NCBI GenBank assembly: GCA_043746815.1
Contig: JAYTQG010000008.1
Coordinates: 1 to 5,700 of the forward strand
Reading direction: 5' to 3'
Source: JAYTQG01 sp043746815
Lineage (GTDB): Bacteria; Actinomycetota; Thermoleophilia; Miltoncostaeales; Miltoncostaeaceae
DNA: 5,700 bases
Part shown: in pieces, positions 1-5,700 of the stretch
Layout of the letters: the number at the start of each line of letters is the position of its first letter
Position numbering within the stretch: the first letter of the stretch is position 1
Notes under the pieces: generated by a model
Databases searched by the model: none
What the model was told of the DNA's origin: nothing
Seen by the model: the letters and a program-made list of their open reading frames with translations, nothing else
Program-made: the position numbers and the translations under genes

Positions 1-488
1 GAGTAGACAAGGTTGGCCGAGGCCGCGCCGAGGCTTGAGAGCGTCGTGAGCTTGTTCTTGTCGACCGCTGCCTTCGTGCAGGCGACCTGGTTGTCGTTGT
101 TGAAGGCGGCAGCGTTCAGCACGGTCACCTTGCGCGTCTTGTAGCCGGTCTTGATGGCGTCCACCTGTCCTGCGATGGTCCTTGGGACGCTCTTGAACCC
201 AAGGACACTGGTGAGGAGCGATACGGTGTAGTCGGGGTACATCTGGATGCTGCCCTTGCGGATCGCGGCATCCGCGACGGCAGTGCTGGCAAGGCTCTTG
301 ATGGTCACCTTAAATCCGCGTGCCTGGAGTGCCTGCGCGTACGCCTGGGTGACGGCGAAGCTCTCGGTGAAGCCCTTATCGGCGATCGTGATCGTGGTAC
401 CGGCGGCCGCCCCTCCCGAGGCCATGGTGCCTGAAACGAGCAGCGAGACCGTCCCGCCGACCATGATCATGCGTTTCCTGTTTGTCAT
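1..488 (-). CDS. opuCC: Osmoprotectant ABC transporter substrate-binding protein (OpuCC/ProX-like), C-terminus cut by window edge
   Basis: This is the extracytoplasmic binding protein of a glycine betaine/choline/carnitine-type importer. It captures the solute outside the membrane and delivers it to the two permeases encoded just upstream. The first 162 residues are visible and stay open to the left edge; family members are about 300 residues. Residues 1-30 are a Sec-type signal peptide: basic start (MTNRKR), hydrophobic core and an AAAG cleavage region. The mature part opens with TITIADKGFTES, the counterpart of the family's usual 'I.IgsK.FtE' start. At residues 75-88 lies AIRKGS..MYPDYT, matching the family's 'aL..GeIDlYpEYTGT' segment; its tyrosines probably help form the aromatic ligand cage (inferred). 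The ATG at 488-486 overlaps the permease stop as ATGA and follows a strong AGGGAGG ribosome site, so the start is secure. Oddly, the signal peptide has no lipobox cysteine; the first cysteine is residue 137. The exact substrate cannot be read from sequence. Confidence 0.9.
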   Translation of the reverse strand, partial: MTNRKRMIMVGGTVSLLVSGTMASGGAAAGTTITIADKGFTESFAVTQAYAQALQARGFKVTIKSLASTAVADAAIRKGSIQMYPDYTVSLLTSVLGFKSVPRTIAGQVDAIKTGYKTRKVTVLNAAAFNNDNQVACTKAAVDKNKLTTLSSLGAASANLVY

Positions 489-1171
489 GCCATCCTCCCT
501 TGGATGGTTGAGGCGCGTCGCTGGATGCGAAGGCCTGTTGGGGTGGTGAGCCGGGCGAGGAGGCTGAGCCCCGCCTCGACGAGGATTGAGAGTCCGATTA
601 CGGGAATCGTTCCCGCAAGGATGAGGTCGTTACGGTCTGTCGAGAGGCCCGCCTGGATCATGTTGCCGAGGCCTCCCGCGCCGATGGCACCAGCGAGTGC
701 GGCGGTCGCGACGATCTGCACGGCGGCGCTCTTCAGACCGGTGAAGATGAATGGAAGGGCGAGGGGCAGCTCGACCCGCGTCAGTGTCTGCGTCGAGGTG
801 AGACCCATGCCGCGCGCCGCTTGGGTGACGTTTGCGTCATTGGTGCGAAGGCCGGTGTAGACGTTCAACAACACGGGTGGCACGCCGAGGATCACCAGCC
901 CAACGACCGCTGGCAAGAGGCTGACTTTGGTGAGGGCGAGGACCAATGCCATGACCGCGAACGTCGGGAGCGTCCTGCCCAGGTTCCCGATGCCAATTGC
1001 GATGACGGCCGCCACCGGTCCGAGGCGCCAACAGGCAATGCCAAGCAGCAGGCCAAGGGTTCCAGCAACCGCAAGCGCAATCAGTGACATCTGGACATGC
1101 TGGCCGACGCGAGACCATCCGCCGATGAGTGGCTCGTTGAAGGCGGTCCATGCATCGCCAAGGAGGCTCAC
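485..1171 (-). CDS. opuCD: Osmoprotectant ABC transporter permease, second subunit (OpuCD/ProW-like)
   Basis: Integral membrane subunit of the importer, forming the translocation channel with the other permease. With a GTG start at 1171 it has 228 residues, normal for the family. Hydrophobic segments lie near residues 26-46, 53-61, 70-105, 143-163 and 184-207. The ATPase-contacting EAA loop is at 117-136 (QAARGMGL...ELP), with Gln replacing the usual first Glu, and the family motif GAGGLG is at 164-169. An in-frame ATG at 1216 would add 15 polar residues and overlap the previous gene by 49 bases. I prefer the GTG at 1171: it overlaps the previous stop as GTGA, has AGGAG 7 bases upstream, and gives the expected N-terminus shortly before the first membrane helix. 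The stop overlaps the binding-protein start as ATGA. The CB/CD naming of the two permeases is arbitrary because they are paralogues. Confidence 0.9.
   Translation of the reverse strand: MSLLGDAWTAFNEPLIGGWSRVGQHVQMSLIALAVAGTLGLLLGIACWRLGPVAAVIAIGIGNLGRTLPTFAVMALVLALTKVSLLPAVVGLVILGVPPVLLNVYTGLRTNDANVTQAARGMGLTSTQTLTRVELPLALPFIFTGLKSAAVQIVATAALAGAIGAGGLGNMIQAGLSTDRNDLILAGTIPVIGLSILVEAGLSLLARLTTPTGLRIQRRASTIQGRMA
494..500 (-). promoter_or_regulatory. Ribosome binding site of the substrate-binding protein gene
   Basis: AGGGAGG on the minus strand lies 5 bases before the ATG at 488-486 and inside the end of the upstream permease gene. It is the strongest Shine-Dalgarno match in the operon. That fits a binding protein being needed in excess over the membrane subunits, and it fixes the start. 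Confidence 0.75.
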
Positions 1172-1848
1172 TGGGCGGCTCCTGCCCTGACGTGTGGGGT
1201 CCCGGTGCGCATCCATGGCGTGCCCCAGCGCTGGAGGCCAAGGAGGGTGAGATCAATGGCGACCGCGATGCCAGCCGCGCAGACGAATCCAGCCACGATG
1301 GGTGGAATGTAGAGATCGCGCTGGACGCCGTCGTGGAGGATGACGGTGCCGAGGCCGCCGCTTCCGATGAATGCCCCGATCGTCGCGATCGCAACGTTGC
1401 TGACGCTGGCCAGACGAATGCCGGTGATGATTGCCGGGAGCGCGCGTGGCAACTCGACCCGCCGGAGGATTTGGCTCCGCGTCATGCCCATGCCACGGGC
1501 CGCTTCCAGATCGTGGGGTGCGACCGCGTCCAGTCCGGCCACGGCATTTCGCAGAATGATGCCGACTGCGAAGATGACCAGCGCAATGATCGCCGGTGTA
1601 TCCCCGATGCCGACAAGGGGCACGAGGAGGGCGAATAGGGCGAAGCTTGGAATGTTGTAGAGGAACGTTCCAGCTCCGTTGGCGATGGCCGTGGCGATCC
1701 GGCGGCGGCGTACGAGCACGGCCACCGGAAGGGCGATCACGGTCGCAACGGCGATCGAGATGCCAACCAGACGCAGGTGCTCAACCGAGGCCTGCCCGAT
1801 GTCATCCAGGTGGCTGGAGGTCCAGGCGACGATCCCCTTGGCGGCCAC
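1168..1848 (-). CDS. opuCB: Osmoprotectant ABC transporter permease, first subunit (OpuCB/ProW-like)
   Basis: Membrane channel subunit of the same importer, 226 residues and full length for the family. It begins with an amphipathic stretch (residues 1-25), followed by hydrophobic segments near 26-46, 63-80, 84-99, 138-161 and 182-204. The segment YNIPSFALFALL at 64-75 matches the conserved 'IPS.ALla' region. The EAA loop at 115-134 (EAARGMGM...ELP) docks on the ATPase, and GSGGLG at 162-167 is the usual motif after it. The start is a GTG at 1848-1846 sharing one base with the ATPase stop (TAGTG); no clear Shine-Dalgarno is visible, so translation probably depends on coupling to the ATPase gene. 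The end overlaps the second permease. The C-terminal tail after residue 208 is basic and probably cytoplasmic. Confidence 0.9.
   Translation of the reverse strand: MAAKGIVAWTSSHLDDIGQASVEHLRLVGISIAVATVIALPVAVLVRRRRIATAIANGAGTFLYNIPSFALFALLVPLVGIGDTPAIIALVIFAVGIILRNAVAGLDAVAPHDLEAARGMGMTRSQILRRVELPRALPAIITGIRLASVSNVAIATIGAFIGSGGLGTVILHDGVQRDLYIPPIVAGFVCAAGIAVAIDLTLLGLQRWGTPWMRTGTPHVRAGAAQ
1179..1183 (-). promoter_or_regulatory. Ribosome binding site deciding the start of the second permease
   Basis: AGGAG on the minus strand is 7 bases before the GTG at 1171-1169, within the last codons of the upstream permease. The competing in-frame ATG at 1216 is preceded only by a weak GGGG run. This site favours the shorter 228-residue protein. 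Confidence 0.65.
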
Positions 1849-2999
1849 TACTGAACCGTTTCCGGGGGTCGGATGGCGCTCGCGATCTGCTCGATGCTGA
1901 AGAGGCCCACAAGCGCGCCCTCTGCGCCAACCACCGCGCCGTAGCGGGAGCCTGACTCGAACAGCATCGAGAGGGCGTCACGCAGGCTGGAGACGACATC
2001 GAGCAGCGGTTCGGCGCCCCCTGCGGTGACCTCCGGGATGCGTTCCAGGCCGTGGAGACGATCGACCATGATCCAGTCCAGTGGGCGCCGCCTGAGGTCG
2101 GTGACGATCACGCTGCCCTCGATCGGGACCAGGGAACCATCTGCGATGCGGGCGTGGACACGCTCGATGGGCTCGCCGACATGCACCGCGGGCGCGTCAA
2201 TCAATTCAACCTCCTCCAACCGGCGGAGACTGAGGCTCTTCAGTGCCCGATCTGTCCCCACGAAGTCGGCGACGAACTCGTCCGCCGGGTTCGCGAGGAG
2301 TTCCGCCGGGGAGGCGAACTGCACCAGGTGACCATCGCGCATGACGGCGACGAAATCGGCCATTTTGACGGCCTCGTCGATGTCGTGCGTCACGAACACG
2401 ACGGTCTTGGCGACGGTGCGTTGGAGGCGAAGGAAGTCGTTTTGGAGACGCTCTCGTGTCAATGGGTCGACAGCGGAGAAGGGCTCGTCCATCAGCATCA
2501 GCGGTGGATCGGCGGCGAGCGCTCTGGCCAGGCCGACGCGCTGCTGCTGTCCGCCGGAAAGCTCCGCGGGGTAGCGCGCTCCGAACTCCACCGGGTCCAG
2601 GCCGATCAGCGCGAGGAGCTCATTTGCACGTGTGGTAATCCGCTCACGCCCCCATCCAAGGAGCTTCGGCACCATCGCGATGTTCGCCGCGATGGTCAGA
2701 TGTGGCATGAGGCCCACCTGCTGAATGACATAGCCGATGCTGCGGCGAAGTTCAGCGGGTTTGCGCCCCCGAACCGACACTCCGTCCAGCAGGATCTCCC
2801 CGGAGGTCGGCTCGATCAACCGGTTGATCATTTTCAGTGCAGTGGTCTTTCCGCATCCCGATGGGCCGACGAGCACGCACACCGAGCCCGAGGGGACCGT
2901 GAACGACAGTCTGTCGACCGCGATCGGTCCACCGTTTCGGTATTGCTTTGTCACCTGGCGCAGTTCCAACACCGCGGCGGCAGAGGTCCGAGCGACCAT
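1848..2999 (-). CDS. opuCA: Osmoprotectant ABC transporter ATP-binding protein with C-terminal CBS region (OpuCA/ProV-like)
   Basis: Cytoplasmic ATPase that powers the importer; 383 residues, close to the roughly 380 of OpuCA. Motifs are intact and in order: Walker A GPSGCGKT (45-52), Q-loop YVIQQVGLMPH (90-100, very typical of OpuCA/ProV), signature LSGGQQQRV (147-155), Walker B LMLMDEP (167-173), D-loop SAVD (175-178) and the switch histidine in VTHD (His205). After residue 250 comes a CBS region: a divergent first module around 268-318 and a clearer second one around 333-378 (SLRDALSMLFESG...GLFSIEQI). In OpuA/OpuC-type ATPases such domains gate transport by ionic strength or nucleotide; that role here is inferred. 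It is the first gene of the operon. The ATG at 2999-2997 has no Shine-Dalgarno but a TAGGCT -10-like hexamer 8 bases upstream, suggesting a leaderless message. An internal GTG (residue 10) is a less likely start. Confidence 0.95.
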   Translation of the reverse strand: MVARTSAAAVLELRQVTKQYRNGGPIAVDRLSFTVPSGSVCVLVGPSGCGKTTALKMINRLIEPTSGEILLDGVSVRGRKPAELRRSIGYVIQQVGLMPHLTIAANIAMVPKLLGWGRERITTRANELLALIGLDPVEFGARYPAELSGGQQQRVGLARALAADPPLMLMDEPFSAVDPLTRERLQNDFLRLQRTVAKTVVFVTHDIDEAVKMADFVAVMRDGHLVQFASPAELLANPADEFVADFVGTDRALKSLSLRRLEEVELIDAPAVHVGEPIERVHARIADGSLVPIEGSVIVTDLRRRPLDWIMVDRLHGLERIPEVTAGGAEPLLDVVSSLRDALSMLFESGSRYGAVVGAEGALVGLFSIEQIASAIRPPETVQ

Positions 3000-3007
3000 G
3001 GGCGGCG

Positions 3008-3013
3008 AGCCTA
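3008..3013 (-). promoter_or_regulatory. Candidate -10 element for the transporter operon
   Basis: TAGGCT on the minus strand fits the TANNNT pattern common in high-G+C bacteria. It ends 8 bases before the ATPase ATG, so transcription would begin at or next to the start codon. No convincing -35 is seen 17 bases upstream (TCCATC). Such hexamers arise often by chance, so this rests on its position and on the missing Shine-Dalgarno. Confidence 0.35.
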
Positions 3014-3029
3014 TCCAACTCGCAGCGCG

Positions 3030-3045
3030 GGATGGAAGCCCATCC
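3030..3045. repeat. Inverted repeat GGATGG-AAGC-CCATCC in the divergent promoter region
   Basis: A perfect 6-bp dyad with a 4-base spacer, centred at 3037.5. That is almost exactly midway between the two candidate -10 hexamers, and its arms fall where the -35 region of each promoter would lie. It could be an operator shared by the transporter operon and the rhomboid gene. A 6-bp dyad somewhere in 76 bases is not rare by chance, so the role is unproven. Confidence 0.35.
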
Positions 3046-3060
3046 GTCCTTAGTGGTGAC

Positions 3061-3066
3061 TATCCT
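3061..3066 (+). promoter_or_regulatory. Candidate -10 element for the rhomboid gene
   Basis: TATCCT matches four of six TATAAT positions and the TANNNT pattern. It ends 9 bases before the preferred GTG start at 3076, which would give a leaderless or near-leaderless transcript. No good -35 is visible (GCCCAT at 17-base spacing). Confidence 0.35.
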
Positions 3067-3075
3067 CCGAGGCAC

Positions 3076-3930
3076 GTGTCTACCGAGCCCCCCAACCCGC
3101 TTTGCTACCGGCACCCGAATCGCGAGACGTTGATCTCGTGCTCGAACTGCGAGCGCCCGATCTGCACGGAGTGCATGAGCCAGGCGGCCGTCGGGATTCG
3201 CTGCCCGGAATGTCGCGGGAGCACTCAGGTCCGCGACATGCGCTCCATCGGGATGGCTGGTGGGATGCACGGGATGTACGCCACGATCGCGATCATCGCC
3301 GCGAATGTGGCGGTCTTTCTCGCGCAGTTGGTGCAGGGTGGAACGAGTCTGGGTGGTGGCGGCGGGAAGATCGCTCAGAACGGTGCACTGGCCGGTAGCT
3401 ATGTCGCCGATGGCGACTGGTGGCGCCTCGTCACGAGCGCCTTCATCCACTACGGACTCATCCATATTCTGTTCAATATGTGGGCGCTCTATGCGCTGGG
3501 TGGGTCGCTTGAGCGATATGCGGGTACGGCGCGCTTCGTGGCGATTTACGTCTGCTCGATCTTGGCCGGTTCGGCGGGCGCGCTGGTCGCGGACAAGATC
3601 ACGGGTGCGTTCTCGCTCACGGCCGGCGCCTCGGGAGGCGTCTTTGGGCTTCTGGCTGCGCTCTTCATTCTGGAGCGCCAGCGCGGGATTTCGTTGATGC
3701 AGAGCCAGCTTGGGTTGATTCTGCTCCTCAACCTCGGCTTGACGTTTGGCGTGTCTGGAATCTCGATCGGCGGTCACCTCGGGGGCCTTGTGGGAGGCGG
3801 TCTCGCGGCGTTCGCGCTCTCTGGGTATGGGCGGGGCCACCTTGCATACGGCAAGCTCACTCCGCTTGTCATCAGTGGTGTCGCGGCCGTCATCGCCGCA
3901 TCGTTGGTAGTCAGCTACGCGGTGATCTAA
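3076..3930 (+). CDS. Rhomboid-family intramembrane serine protease with N-terminal zinc-finger-like module
   Basis: Polytopic membrane protease expected to cleave transmembrane segments of other proteins; 284 residues from the GTG at 3076. The N-terminal 50 residues carry Cys10, His13, Cys22, Cys25, Cys30, Cys33, Cys43 and Cys46, a B-box-like Cys/His pattern likely to bind zinc and common ahead of rhomboid domains in actinobacteria. The membrane core follows: first helix about 69-86, the WWR loop motif (115-117), then HYGLIHILFN (125-134) with His125, His130 and Asn134. The nucleophile motif GASGG has Ser186 in helix 4, and His234 of GGHLGG in helix 6 completes the Ser-His dyad. All catalytic residues are present. 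A seventh helix (about 262-283) gives a '6+1' layout. An in-frame ATG at 2998 overlaps the divergent ATPase start codon and adds 26 unconserved-looking residues. I prefer GTG 3076 because MSTEPPNPLCYRHP resembles normal family N-termini. GAGG lies only 3 bases before it, too close for a normal ribosome site. The substrate is unknown. Confidence 0.9.
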   Translation: MSTEPPNPLCYRHPNRETLISCSNCERPICTECMSQAAVGIRCPECRGSTQVRDMRSIGMAGGMHGMYATIAIIAANVAVFLAQLVQGGTSLGGGGGKIAQNGALAGSYVADGDWWRLVTSAFIHYGLIHILFNMWALYALGGSLERYAGTARFVAIYVCSILAGSAGALVADKITGAFSLTAGASGGVFGLLAALFILERQRGISLMQSQLGLILLLNLGLTFGVSGISIGGHLGGLVGGGLAAFALSGYGRGHLAYGKLTPLVISGVAAVIAASLVVSYAVI

Positions 3931-3986
3931 CCCGCGAGGGAACCGAGACGTTCAACCCGAGCGAGGGCGGTGCCGAAGAAACCGGT

Positions 3987-5700
3987 ATGAACGTTCCTTC
4001 CCGTGCTGTGCTTGCCGTTCTTGCGTTGGGCGTGATTGCCCCCACTATCGCCTCCGCCACCGTGACGCAGTCCAACGTCACCAGCCCGGTCGACTTCACT
4101 CGGTTGGTCGTCGATGACGACGTCCTGAGCCCCGCTCAGCTGACCGTCAGCGGAACTTCCGACGGCGCACTGGGCGATCCGGTCGAGGTGCGCTGCTACT
4201 GGACCGACACGCTGGGTGCCCACTCCAACGCCTTTGCGACCACCGATGTCGTGGCGGCCGATGGGTCGTGGAGTATCACCGACGCCGCGGACAGTTTTGA
4301 AGGTAACGCGTGCACGCTCCTCGCGGTTGATCCAGGTGATCCCGCTGGGCAGCCGACCTCCGCGCACACGGGTCCCCGCATTTTCGTCGCGCAGAAGGGC
4401 TCGCTCCTCGTCAGTGGGGGCCCAAACGACGGCCGAGCCTATGACTACGCCGTGACCGCTCCCCAGACAACGGGTTCGGCAACGTATTCGTCGGCGGGCT
4501 CGTGCGGCCTGAACGACTCGCGGACGCTCACAGCGTCAAACACGTTGGTGTTCAGCAACCCGCTCTCGACGTGTAGCGATTCCCTGGGGCGCCTCGATAT
4601 CTCGGGAACGCGGTCCGCAGTCCGCGTGGACGGCCAGCACGCCTACATGAGCCGCGGGGCGAAGGACCTGTTCAGTGGAGCCGATCAGCTCGTGGGCTTC
4701 CCGGCATTGAATTGGACGGGGACCTTCGACGCCAACAACGCCCTCGCGCTGACAGAGCAAGCCGACCTGGCGCGGTGCTCCTCAAACACATTCCCGGCAA
4801 CGCCCGCGAGCTGCACGCAGTTTGTTGCCGTCGGTGTCCGTCTGAACCGCACGATCGTTCAAGACCGCCTTGGTCGCCGTGCCACGATCACTGACCGGTG
4901 GTCCTCCACCGATGGTCAGAACCACAGTCTCGATGCTGCTGTCCACGATGAACAGCGCCCGGTGCCAGCACCAGGCGCAAGCTTCCGGCTTCCCTGGGTG
5001 AACGCCGCCTTCCAGACTCAGACTCCGGGTATCCTCGCGGCTGGCCCGGCGGGACCGGACACGATTAGTGTCCGTGGACGCGCAGGTGCGCCAGATGGAG
5101 ATCATCGCGACATTCGCGGGGCGATCGTCTTCGACACGGTGCCCAGCCAAGTGAAATTCGCGACAAGCAACCCGAGCCAGAGCTTTGACTCGACGATTGT
5201 TCGCACCGTGCCAGCCGTTGGTGGCCTGACGATGCGGCGTGTGTACGTCTGGGGAGAGAACGAGGCGACGGTCGACGCCGAGGCGCGCGCCGGTCTTGAT
5301 GCCTACGGCGCTCCGACCGTGCGGGTTGACACGCCCGTCGATCACACAACGGTCGACGATCCGAACCTCACGGTTACGGGTGTCGCGAGAGACAACGTCG
5401 GCGTCACCTCCGTCACCGTTGATGGCGCTGCGACCCTTGTCGGCGCGGGCGGAAGATTTAGCCAGCACGTCGTCCTGCACGCTGGCTCCAACCTCATCCA
5501 CGTGACCGCCACCGATGCGGCAGGGAACACGTCCCCGGCTGATGTCGAGGTCACCTACATGCCCCGCACCGCGGACTCAGTTGCGACGCCGAAGGCGGCC
5601 CCACAGGTGACCCACTGCACGGTGCCGAAACTCGTCGGGAGGACCTTCTCGAAGGCCCGTCCGGCAATTCGCGCTGGCCTCTGCCGCGTCGGCCACGTTG
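3987..5700 (+). CDS. Large secreted protein with Ig-like domain and Cys-containing PASTA-like repeat, C-terminus cut by window edge
   Basis: A signal-peptide protein I cannot name; 571 residues are visible and the frame stays open to the right edge. Residues 1-24 are a Sec signal peptide (RAVLAVLALGVIAPTIASA, cleavage after ASA). Residues 25-440 look beta-rich and unrecognised, with many Thr/Ser/Val/Gly/Asp and no hydrophobic helices. A module with Cys70 and Cys109 ends in HTGPRIFVAQ (126-135), and TDRWSSTDGQNH lies at about 302-313. Residues 443-524 form a bacterial Ig-like (glucodextranase B/Big-type) domain: TVRVDTP..., DNVGVTSVTVDG and the typical end ...GSNLIHVTATDAAGNTS. At 544-566 a PASTA-like repeat begins (CTVPKLVGRTFSKAR...GLC) and is cut off. 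The eight cysteines (70, 109, 173, 196, 264, 276, 544, 566) fall into four local pairs, suggesting extracytoplasmic disulphides. The ATG at 3987 has only a weak ribosome site (GAAGA) but directly precedes the signal peptide; no upstream in-frame start is seen. It lies 56 bases after the rhomboid stop on the same strand, possibly co-transcribed. A cell-surface or cell-wall-associated role is an inference. Confidence 0.85.
   Translation, partial: MNVPSRAVLAVLALGVIAPTIASATVTQSNVTSPVDFTRLVVDDDVLSPAQLTVSGTSDGALGDPVEVRCYWTDTLGAHSNAFATTDVVAADGSWSITDAADSFEGNACTLLAVDPGDPAGQPTSAHTGPRIFVAQKGSLLVSGGPNDGRAYDYAVTAPQTTGSATYSSAGSCGLNDSRTLTASNTLVFSNPLSTCSDSLGRLDISGTRSAVRVDGQHAYMSRGAKDLFSGADQLVGFPALNWTGTFDANNALALTEQADLARCSSNTFPATPASCTQFVAVGVRLNRTIVQDRLGRRATITDRWSSTDGQNHSLDAAVHDEQRPVPAPGASFRLPWVNAAFQTQTPGILAAGPAGPDTISVRGRAGAPDGDHRDIRGAIVFDTVPSQVKFATSNPSQSFDSTIVRTVPAVGGLTMRRVYVWGENEATVDAEARAGLDAYGAPTVRVDTPVDHTTVDDPNLTVTGVARDNVGVTSVTVDGAATLVGAGGRFSQHVVLHAGSNLIHVTATDAAGNTSPADVEVTYMPRTADSVATPKAAPQVTHCTVPKLVGRTFSKARPAIRAGLCRVGHV

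Noticed and set aside
837..1394. A 185-codon minus-strand frame overlapping both permeases
   Set aside because: It is out of frame with two well-supported permeases, and its Ser/Arg/Trp-rich translation lacks membrane segments.
2052..3053. A 333-codon open frame on the plus strand opposite the ATPase gene
   Set aside because: It lies antisense to a gene with every ABC motif intact. Its translation is rich in His, Asp and Arg with no recognisable domain, as expected from G+C-rich codon shadowing.
2737..3075. Upstream extension of the rhomboid frame to an ATG at 2737
   Set aside because: The extension runs antisense through the first part of the ATPase gene and has no family similarity. The frame is merely open by chance; the real start is GTG 3076 or, less likely, ATG 2998.
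2752..3840. A 362-codon open frame on the minus strand opposite the rhomboid gene
   Set aside because: Its product is highly charged and low in hydrophobic order. The opposite strand encodes a rhomboid with all catalytic residues, so this is a shadow frame.
3934..3967. Direct repeat GCGAGGG at 3934-3940 and 3961-3967 between the rhomboid and secreted-protein genes
   Set aside because: Seven bases of G-rich sequence recur easily by chance, and the second copy is too far from the ATG at 3987 to be its ribosome site. I also looked for a terminator hairpin here and found none.
4782..5501. A 239-codon open frame on the minus strand opposite the secreted protein gene
   Set aside because: The plus strand shows a signal peptide, an Ig-like domain and a PASTA-like start in one continuous frame. 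The antisense product has no recognisable features.

Overview
The window looks like chromosome from a high-G+C actinobacterium. Three traits suggest the class Thermoleophilia (Solirubrobacter/Patulibacter-like): G+C-rich coding with GTG starts and overlapping genes, a rhomboid protease with an N-terminal Cys/His zinc-finger-like module, and a large secreted protein ending in a Cys-containing PASTA-like repeat. This placement is an inference from gene style, not a phylogenetic result.

Minus strand, 2999 down to 1: a four-gene operon for an OpuC/ProU-type osmoprotectant (quaternary ammonium compound) ABC importer. In transcription order it holds a CBS-domain-fused ATPase (2999-1848), a first permease (1848-1168), a second permease (1171-485) and the substrate-binding protein (488-1, running off the left edge). 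Every junction overlaps (TAGTG, GTGA, ATGA), so the genes are probably translationally coupled. The ATPase energises import through the two permeases, the exported binding protein captures the solute, and the CBS region probably links transport to osmotic or ionic state.

Centre, 3000-3075: a 76-base divergent intergenic region. It carries a TANNNT -10-like hexamer 8-9 bases before each start codon and a 6-bp inverted repeat midway between them. Neither divergent gene has a convincing Shine-Dalgarno sequence at normal spacing, so both may be read from leaderless mRNAs.

Plus strand, 3076-5700: a complete rhomboid-family intramembrane serine protease with a Cys/His-rich N-terminus (3076-3930). 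After 56 bases comes the start of a large secreted protein (3987 to the right edge) with a signal peptide, a cysteine-paired beta-rich N-terminal part, a bacterial Ig-like domain and the beginning of a Cys-containing PASTA-like repeat. Apart from the short spacer at 3000-3075 and the one at 3931-3986, the window is fully coding. I see no RNA genes, mobile elements, CRISPR arrays or origins.

I do not see a clearly new defence or mobile system. The points most worth following are the unrecognised secreted protein next to the rhomboid protease, the possibly leaderless divergent control region, the lack of a lipobox in the binding protein, and the start-codon correction for the second permease.
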